Assembly (NCBI RefSeq): GCF_905171775.1
Contig: NC_053500.1
Location: forward strand, 130,112,830-130,176,829
DNA length: 64,000 nt
Origin: Rana temporaria
Taxonomy: Eukaryota; Chordata; Amphibia; Anura; Ranidae
Direction: 5' to 3'
The notes under the pieces were generated by a model that searched no databases, was not told where the DNA came from, and worked only from the letters and a program-made list of their open reading frames with translations. A program made the position numbers and the translations under genes. Positions 57,257 to 64,000 of the stretch are shown piece after piece (positions within the stretch are counted from its first letter, which is position 1; every line of letters begins with the position of its first letter).

Positions 57257-57451
57257 GTCTAGACTCTAGAGGGAAAACATTTTTAATTATTTTTTAAATC
57301 CCTGCATCATGTAAGCTGTTCTTACAATGGTTAGAATAGGCAACAAATACCTCTAATACTTCTAAATGACTTTCCACCGCTCGGATGATGGTGAAAAGCT
57401 TACTGAGGAAAAACAGGAAGTGAGCAATTCAAACAAAGAAAAAAACATTTA

Positions 57452-58174
57452 GGCCCGGATCCACAAAGAACTTACTATTGATACGCCGCGTAAGTTCTAA
57501 GATGCCCTGTCGTATCTTTGTTTTGTATCCACAAAACAAGATACGTCTGAATGTGGGCTAGATCCGACTGACGTACGTCTTAGTACGCCGTCGGATCTTA
57601 GGTGCATATTTACGCTGGCCGCTAGGTGGCGCTTCCGTTGATTTCCGCGTAGAGTATGCAAATTAGCTAGATACGTCAATCCACAAACGTACGTCTGCCC
57701 GGCGCATTTTTTTTACGGTGTTTACGTAAGGCTTTTTTCGGTGTAAAGTTACCCCTGCTCTATGAGGCGTACGCAATGTTAAGTATGGACGTCGGGCCAG
57801 CGTCAAATTTTCCGTCGTTTGCGTAAAACGTTTGAGAATAGGGCTTTGCTTAAATTACGTTCACGTCGAAGGCATTGACTATTTGCGACGTGATTTCGAG
57901 CATGCGCACTGGGATACCCTCACGGACGGCGCATGCGCCGTTTAAAAAAAAACGTCATTTACGTGGGGTCAAGTTGAATTAACATAAAACACACCCACAT
58001 CTTAGTCATTTGAATTCCGCGCCCTTACGCCAACACATTTACACTACGCCGCTGTAACTTATGGCGCAAATTCTTTGTGTATACGGAAAATACGCTGTAA
58101 GTTACGGCGGCGTAGTGTATCTAAGAAACGCTACGCCTGCCTTAAAGATAGGCAGATCTTTGTGGATCCGGGCC
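57452..58174. mobile_element. MITE family E, complete
   Basis: TTA at 57449-57451 and 58175-58177; ends GGCCCGGATCCACAAAGA and TCTTTGTGGATCCGGGCC. CpG-rich interior shared with 62250-62963 (GGCGCATGCGCCGT, TGACGTGAACG-type blocks). Non-coding. Confidence 0.85.
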
Positions 58175-58177
58175 TTA

Positions 58178-58884
58178 GAAGGGAAATTGAAGGGAAAGGT
58201 GTGTGAACCAACAATGCACTAGCTTAAAGGAACCTATTTAGAAAATTAAAACGCAAACCATTACAACCCCTTTAAGCCTGAATTCAAATAATTTCCTACT
58301 CTTAAGAATAATGCATTTACTTTATCATCCATCACTAGCATGTTAAAAACTATGAATAATTACTATACTGTAGAAAGCAGGGTGCTATCATGGCAAGTAT
58401 CAGGCACATTGGAGAGATAATACACAGCTTAATGGTGGAGATAACAGCCTATTGTTATCCAGCAATAAATTGTCAGGTCCATTAGGTATAATTGCAGTTC
58501 TCCCAACCGCAGTTCTGTGACTATTGTCTGTGCTCATGCATCCTTTGATGAATGTAAAACTGTGTGCAGGACCTGACGGGCAGAAGCCTCGTATAATGAG
58601 ACTTACAAATAGCATTATTATATCAGCATATTTTTTACATTAATTAATGCAAGCAACACCAACACGAGATGTTGCATATGATTCAAGATTTGTGCTAAAG
58701 GACCAGTTCATGCAAATCTACGTAACATGTTTTTTTAACAATCAAGTGGTGCTTTAATTATAGTATAACAGACTACGTAACATGTTTAGTTTACTTGTGC
58801 AAAAGGCAATACATTGTTTAATGCAGGCAACGATATCATGTGAAATTTTGTTTGTTTTTTAATTAAAACCATCTCTTGGTAAAC
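58178..58884. other. Unique sequence, strongest conserved-element texture
   Basis: No gene. 58330-58650 is repeat-free, of balanced composition and contains long runs such as GGTATAATTGCAGTTCTCCC and GCATCCTTTGATGAATG that look like a vertebrate conserved non-coding element. Not testable here. Confidence 0.3.
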
Positions 58885-58888
58885 TTAA

Positions 58889-59171
58889 CCACTTAAGACC
58901 CGGACCTTTAGGCAGCTAAAGGACCCGGCTAGGTTTTGCGATTCGGCACTGCGATGCTTTAACAGACAATTGCGCGGTCGTGCGACTTGGCTCCCCCAAA
59001 AAATTGGCGTCCTTTTTTTCCCCACAAACAGAGCTTTATTTTGGTGGTATTTGATCGGTTTTTATTTTTTGCGCTATAAACGAAAATAGAGCGACAATTT
59101 TGAAAAAAATTCAATATTTTTTACTTTTTGCTATAATAAATATCCCCCAAAAATTATATATAAAAAAAAAA
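58889..59171 (+). mobile_element. Family A copy 10, left third only
   Basis: TTAA 58885-58888 then CCACTTAAGACCCGGACC. It runs to the CCCCCAAAAATTATATAT block and then switches to family C tail sequence. Confidence 0.8.
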
Positions 59172-59318
59172 GTCGGATCCCCGTCGCTTCTATGTCGGCT
59201 TTTTCCCCATCGCAACGAGACGGCTCGGCGCTGGCTCCCGCGACGGGGCTCGTAGGTGGTCAATCTCGCTGAGAAAGGGAGCGAGATTGACACAATATCG
59301 CGGTCACCTACTGTACAT
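59172..59318 (+). mobile_element. Family C tail, strongly 5' truncated
   Basis: Begins GTCGGATCCCCGTCGCTTCTATG and ends CACCTACTGTA, the same 3' end region as the two long copies. Joined to the interior of a family A copy. Confidence 0.6.
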
Positions 59319-59628
59319 ACAAATTAATGTTTCGAGAATTTTCGTACACATTCTCCAAAGACTTTTCCTAAGAATTTCCATTTGAAGTTCTATCCATCTA
59401 TAACCAGCTGCAGTTTATCTATGAATCAGGTCCAATCTAATTAAAAACAATAAGGTATTGGACTATTTGACCTTTTCTTAGTAGTACTTGGAGAAACTAT
59501 ATTGCATTTTTATATTTCCAATAAGTAGTTTAGTTTAAACGAACGTGCAGTGAGCTCCAGGTTCACAGTTTCAGACTCTCTCTTCTTGGCATTACAGGCA
59601 CCATGTTTCATCAAACCCTATCCTGGTC
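59319..59628. other. Unique AT-rich sequence
   Basis: No gene or repeat recognised. Confidence 0.4.
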
Positions 59629-59631
59629 TTA

Positions 59632-59905
59632 AGGCCACTTTCACACTGAGATGTTTTACAGGCGTTTTTGCGCTAAAAATAGTGCCTGAAAAGCGCTTGT
59701 AAACTGCTTGTTCTGCAGCCCCAGTGTGAAAGCCCAAATGCTTTCACACTGGGGCTTGCAGGACAGGAAACAAAAGTTCTGCAAGCAGCATCTTTGGGGC
59801 GGTGCAGGAGTGGTGTATACACTGCTCCTAAACCTCCCCTTCCATTGAAATCAATAGCCAGTGCTGCCGAAGCGCCGCTTTGCAGGTGCTTTTAACCCTT
59901 TATCT
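59632..59905. mobile_element. MITE family H, copy 4, right end lost
   Basis: TTA then AGGCCACTTTCACACTGAG; inner arms CCCCAGTGTGAAAGC and GCTTTCACACTGGGG. It stops at a Tc1 fragment. Confidence 0.65.
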
Positions 59906-59909
59906 GCCG

Positions 59910-60584
59910 CTATAAAATCTATAAAGACATGGATGAGCGAGTTTGGGGTGGAGAAACTTGACTGGCCTGCACAGAGTCCTGACCTCAACCCAAAAGAACA
60001 CCTTTGGGATGAATTCGAGTAGAGACTGTGAGCCAGGCCTTCTCGTCCAACATCAGTGCCTGACCTCACAAATGCACTTCTGGAAGAATGGTCAAACATT
60101 CCCATAGACACACTCCTAAACCTTGTGGACGGCCTTCCCATAAGAATTGAAGGGGTTATAGCTGCAAAGGGTAGGCCAACTCAATATTGAACCCTACGGA
60201 CTAATACCGCGTACACACGATCGGTCAATCTGATGAGAATTGTCTGATGGACCGTTTTCATCAGACCAAACCGATCGTGTCTAGGCCCCATCGGTTAATC
60301 CACGCATGCTCAGAATCAAGTCGGCGCATGCTTGGAAGCATTGAACTTTTCAGCATGTCGTTGTGTTTTACGTCACCGCGTTTTGACATGATCATTTTTT
60401 TAACTGATGGTGTGTAGGCACAACTGATCATCAGTCAGCTTCATCGGTTAACTGATGGAAAAATCCATCAGACCGGTCTCATCGGATTGACCGATCGTGT
60501 GTACAGGGCATAAGACTGGGATGTCATTAAAGTTCATGTGTGTGTAAAGGCAGGTGTCCCAATACTTTTGACAATATAGTGTAT
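59910..60584 (+). pseudogene. Tc1-like transposase 3' fragment interrupted by MITE G
   Basis: The translated relic reads SPDLNPKEHLWDEFE-type sequence across frames near 59975-60020, so the third catalytic Glu is retained, followed by the C-terminal sequence and the terminus AGGCAGGTGTCCCAATACTTTTGACAATATAGTGTAT. Frameshifts break the frame. MITE G occupies 60205-60510. This is a different Tc1 family from copies a and b. Confidence 0.85.
60205..60510. mobile_element. MITE family G, copy 1
   Basis: TAA at 60202-60204 and 60511-60513; ends TACCGCGTACACACGATCGGT and ACCGATCGTGTGTACAGGGCA. Long inner arms built on ATCAGAC/GTCTGAT. Removing it rejoins the Tc1 tail. Confidence 0.85.
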
Positions 60585-61080
60585 ATTACCGTATTTATCG
60601 GGGTATTGCGCGCTCCGGCGTATACCGCGCACCCCTAAAGTGGACCCGCATTCCTGTAAAAAAAACATTTTAGTACTTACAGTTTTGGTGTCTTGCGCGG
60701 CGGCCTCGTCGGGTCCGGCGTCCGTCTGCGGCTTCAGTGGTGTCCTCCTCGTCGGGTCCGGCGTTCTTCTGCGGTGTCCTCCCCGCTCGATCCCCTCTTC
60801 CCACGCTCAGTTTGAACCACTGCGCCGGCATATACCGAGCGCAGTACACTCAGGTATAGTCGGGCAGGCTCGGCTCCTCTTATGGTCACGTCCTGTACGT
60901 CCAGGACGTGACCGCGAGAGGAGCCGAGCCTGCCCGACTATACCCGAGTGTACTGCGCTTGGTATATGCCGGCGCAGTGGTTCAAACTCGGCCCGGGTAT
61001 CGGCGTATATCGCGCACCCACGATTTTGCCCTGATTTTTAGGGCAAAAAAGTGCACGGTATACGCCGATAAATACGTAAT
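60585..61080. mobile_element. MITE family J with a 176-bp palindrome
   Basis: Ends ATTACCGTATTTATCGG and CCGATAAATACGTAAT. The core 60811-60986 is an almost perfect palindrome, arms of about 85 bp around TACGTC, with few mismatches. Tandem GTCGGGTCCGGCGT units occur at 60708-60760. The 133-codon frame at 60640-61041 is a product of the palindrome. Confidence 0.8.
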
Positions 61081-62233
61081 CAAAAAATGTATTGTCATGT
61101 AAACATTTCACATCAAAAATGTGTATCGTGTAACACTACATACTGTACACTTTCCTATATTCTAAAGTACTATACCTTTTTAGTGAGTTTATCAAATTGA
61201 TTATCTCACTTGTTGATGGCAATTCCTGAGGTCTAAAAATATCAATGTTACTTGAAGTGGAAAAGGCGTTTTTGGTATTTCTTTTATGTGAAAAAAAGAC
61301 ACACTTTGAAGTTCCACAAATCAAGCCTGTTGAAGCCTGTATTTTCCTTGGTTTCCATGCCCATACAAGTGAAGCCGTTTCTCCTCGCATCAGCGTAAAA
61401 TTGAAAGCCATTCAGCATTCAATCATTTCATTAACATTGCGAGAAACTGGTTCATTTTAGCCTGTAAAACACCTTGTAAGTCTCTTAGCAGCGACAATTA
61501 ATCATGTTTAAACTGCACAGAGGTTTATGTGATGTCTGGGTATGACCACCAGTCATTGACGCTGGAGTAAAATTATTTCCTCTGGGTGAAAAGCTGAATT
61601 TTCCTAATTAAGCCACTTAGTTATCAAACCACGTTTTTGCAGTAGCTACTCAGTAGCAAATTGACGGAGGGGATAAAAAAAAAAAAAATGTATAAAGTGA
61701 AAATAGATTGGCCGTAAAACCTTGATTATTAATACAAATACATAAATAAATTACAAAGAGCAATTGGAATTCAGAGATGTCTAAATAATGGAGAAATCTT
61801 TCTTGTATAATGCAATGCCTATTACCCTTACCTCCACTTTTTTTATGCTGTGTTTGAACAAAATTTAATTAGGTGGCAGAATAAGTGAACTGACCATATA
61901 CACTGCAATCTTCAACCAGCTTCAGATCATAAGGATTTGAAACAGAATCAAGGCAATCTTTACCAGCAGTTCATATATACCCCGGTAAATATCTACGTGA
62001 TAGGGATAGTGGCAAGTTTACTTTATTATTTTTTTTAGTTTTGTGACTGAAGTGGAGTTCAAAATGATTTCAAGTTTCTATAAAACTGCCTTGTGTAGGG
62101 CTAGCATTAAAGCATATCTAAGCCCCCCAAAAAAAAAAAAAACACGTGATCTAAATTGCAGCTTACCAGTCCTTGGATGTAGTGGGGGCATTCATTTGTA
62201 CAGGGGTTTTTTCTTCGTAATTTCCCATTAATC
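61081..62233. other. Unique AT-rich sequence, part with conserved-element texture
   Basis: No gene. 61136-61640 is repeat-free and contains overlapping frames on both strands (61136-61411 minus, 61245-61460 plus), which suggests low stop density but not coding. It may be conserved non-coding DNA. Confidence 0.3.
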
Positions 62234-62236
62234 TAA

Positions 62237-63503
62237 TGCCACGTACACAGGCCCAGATTCACGTAGGGAGCCCGTATTTGTGAGCGGGCGTAACGTATCC
62301 TATTTACGCTACGCCTCTGCTTTGTGAATACTGCACTTGCCTGTCGAAGTTGCGGCGGCGTAGCGTAAATAGGCCCGCGTAAGCCCGCCTAATTCAAATG
62401 TGGAACATGTGGGCGTGTTTTATGTTAATTTATTGTGACCCCACGTAAATGACGCTTTTTATGAACGGCGCATGCGCCGTCCGTGAAAGTATCCCAGTGC
62501 GCATGCTCCAAATTAACCCGCAAAAAGCCAATGCTTTCGACGTGAACGTAAATGACGCACAGCCCTATTCGCGAACGACTTACGCAAACGACGGAAAATT
62601 TGACGCTGGCCCGACGTCCATACTTGACATTGGCTGCGCCTCATATAGCAGGGGTAACTTTATGCCGGAAAAAGACTAACGTAAATGGCGTATCTGTACT
62701 GTGACGGCCGGGCGTACGTTCGTGAATTGGCGTATCTAGCTGATTTACATATTCTAGGTGTAAATCAGCGTACACGCCCCTAGCGGCCAGCGTAAATATG
62801 CAGTTAAGGTACGACGGTGTAGGCGACTTACGCTGGTCGTATCTTAGACAAATTCTGGCGTATCTGATTCTTTAAATCAGGCGCCAAGATGCGACGCCTC
62901 AGACTCAGAGATACGACGGCGTATCTGGAGATACGCCGTCGTATCTCCTACGTGAATCTGGGCTACGGTCATTTTTCGGCATGAAAAAAAAATGAAATTT
63001 TTCAGCATGTGCAAAAAACAAAGTTTTTCCAACTTCATCATTAAAAACGACGTTGCCCACACACCATCGTTTTTGAAAAATTATGAACAAAGCGCGGTAA
63101 CGTACAACAAGTACGACGGCACTCTGAAGGGGAAGTTCTATTTGCCTTTGGGCTGCTTTTAGCTGATTCCGTGTTAGTAAAAGACGATTCGCGCTTTTTT
63201 GACTGTTACAGTGTGATGAATGTGCTTACTCCATTATGAATGGTAGTTTTACCAGAACGAGCGCTCCCGTCTCATAACTTGCTTCTGGGCATGCGCGGGT
63301 TTAAAACGTCGTTTTAGCCCACACAATCATTTTTTACAACCCGAAAAACGACATTAAAAAATGCAGCATGCTCCAATTTTTTTTTTTTTTTCGTTTTTCA
63401 GATGCCGAAAAACGATGTGAAGCCCACACACAATGATTTTAAATTATGTTTTTTAAAAATGTTGTTTTTTTTCATGCCGAAAAACGTCCGTGTGTACGCG
63501 GCA
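62237..63503. mobile_element. MITE family F split by MITE E
   Basis: Ends TGCCACGTACACA (TAA outside) and CGTCCGTGTGTACGCGGCA (TTA outside). The interior is rich in TTTTTCGGCATG/CATGCCGAAAAAC arms. Family E occupies 62250-62963. Confidence 0.7.
62250..62963. mobile_element. MITE family E, complete, nested in MITE F
   Basis: Ends GGCCCAGATTCACGTAGG and CCTACGTGAATCTGGGC. Inner arms GATACGACGGCGTATC/GATACGCCGTCGTATC near 62910-62945. Shares GGCGCATGCGCCGTCCGTGA with 57928-57948 in inverted orientation. Confidence 0.85.
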
Positions 63504-63555
63504 TTAGGCTTGGCGATAGTCGCAGCACCTACAGGTATAGGTATAAGTAGTATAA

Positions 63556-63957
63556 TGCCCTGTACACACGATCGGTTCATCCGATGAAAACGGTCTGATG
63601 GATTTTTTCATCAGATATCTGATAAAGCTGAATTTCATCAGTTGGGCCTACACACCATTGGTTAAAAAAACGATCGTTTCAGAACACAGTGACGTAAAAC
63701 ACAGCGATATGCTGAGAAAAATTAAGTTCAATGCTTCCGAGCAAGCGTCGACTTGATTCTCAGCATGCATGGATTTTTAACCGATAGACGTACCCACAGA
63801 CGATCGTTTTTTTTCTATCGGTTAGTTAACCATCAGATCATTTTAAAACAAGTTCCTAGTTTTTTTAACGATGGATAAATAACCGATGGGGCCCACACAC
63901 GATCGGTTAGTATGATAAGAACGGTCCATCAGACAAACCGATCGTGTGTACGCGGCA
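63556..63957. mobile_element. MITE family G, copy 2
   Basis: TAA at 63553-63555 and 63958-63960; ends TGCCCTGTACACACGATCGGTT and AACCGATCGTGTGTACGCGGCA. Foldback interior with CATCAGA/TCTGATG arms. Confidence 0.88.
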
Positions 63958-64000
63958 TAACACTTTATTTATTTCTACCACTTTATTGGTTGGAAGTCTT

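Noticed and set aside
60640..61041. A 133-codon open frame
   Set aside because: It lies across the MITE J palindrome, which lowers stop density on both strands.
1..64000. CRISPR arrays, bacterial operons, ribosome binding sites or phage systems
   Set aside because: The sequence is clearly eukaryotic repeat DNA; the evenly spaced similar blocks are dispersed transposons with target duplications, not direct repeats with unique spacers.

Overview
The window looks like non-coding DNA from a large, repeat-rich vertebrate genome. A true frog (ranid) or close relative is the best guess, judging from recalled resemblance of its commonest repeats to ranid genomic sequence; this was not searched. I find no gene that I can defend. 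Almost every open frame is short, lies inside a repeat, or is a chance frame in GC-rich transposon sequence. The one weak candidate for non-repeat coding sequence is near 3420-3570.

The window is a dense, often nested collection of transposable elements. Letters used below are my own labels. Family A (0.9-1.0 kb, at least 11 copies) and family B (about 1.1-1.3 kb, about 6 copies) are non-autonomous elements that begin and end with CCACTT/AAGTGG immediately inside TTAA, so they appear to use a TTAA target. Family C (about 1 kb) has a constant 3' end and variable 5' truncation. E, F, G, H and the unlettered 28631-30118 and 47053-47383 elements are foldback or TIR MITEs, most with 3-bp TTA/TAA target duplications (PIF/Harbinger-like). 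Further MITEs use TTAA. Several hAT-type elements carry intact 8-bp duplications. Five Tc1/mariner relics are dead. A Penelope-like (GIY-YIG) retroelement is present as inverted and truncated copies. LTR relics include a probable solo LTR and one with a tRNA-His primer-binding region. Microsatellites and a G-rich minisatellite fill other gaps.

Layout: 1-4.5 kb family B pieces, hAT ends and the candidate coding scrap; 4.5-5.8 kb MITE half plus LTR-like block; 6.7-9.9 kb two family A copies around MITEs and a hAT element; 10-16.5 kb microsatellites, hAT MITEs, MITE E, a solo LTR, a Tc1 relic and another CCACTT element; 16.6-20.9 kb Penelope complex with nested family A and hAT insertions; 21.4-25.7 kb chimeric A/E/C/A block; 26.9-27.5 kb G-rich VNTR; 28.1-30.1 kb MITEs with nested B; 32.7-37.3 kb B, A and foldbacks; 38.3-39.4 kb LTR/tRNA-His complex; 40-45.3 kb A, H, A, and MITE with nested C; 48.6-49.4 kb Tc1; 51.4-56.2 kb Tc1, B with an insertion, A with MITE, and Tc1 with MITE; 56.9-61.1 kb hAT, MITE E, A/C chimera, H/Tc1/G/J stack; 62.2-64 kb nested MITEs.

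The most interesting signal is in family A. Two internal hairpins keep their pairing in divergent copies although the stem sequences differ, with both arms changed together. A family B hairpin shows the same kind of paired change. The sequence between repeats is AT-rich; a few stretches (about 26.05-26.25, 37.4-37.8, 58.3-58.7 and 61.1-61.7 kb) have the texture of conserved non-coding elements, which only alignment can decide.
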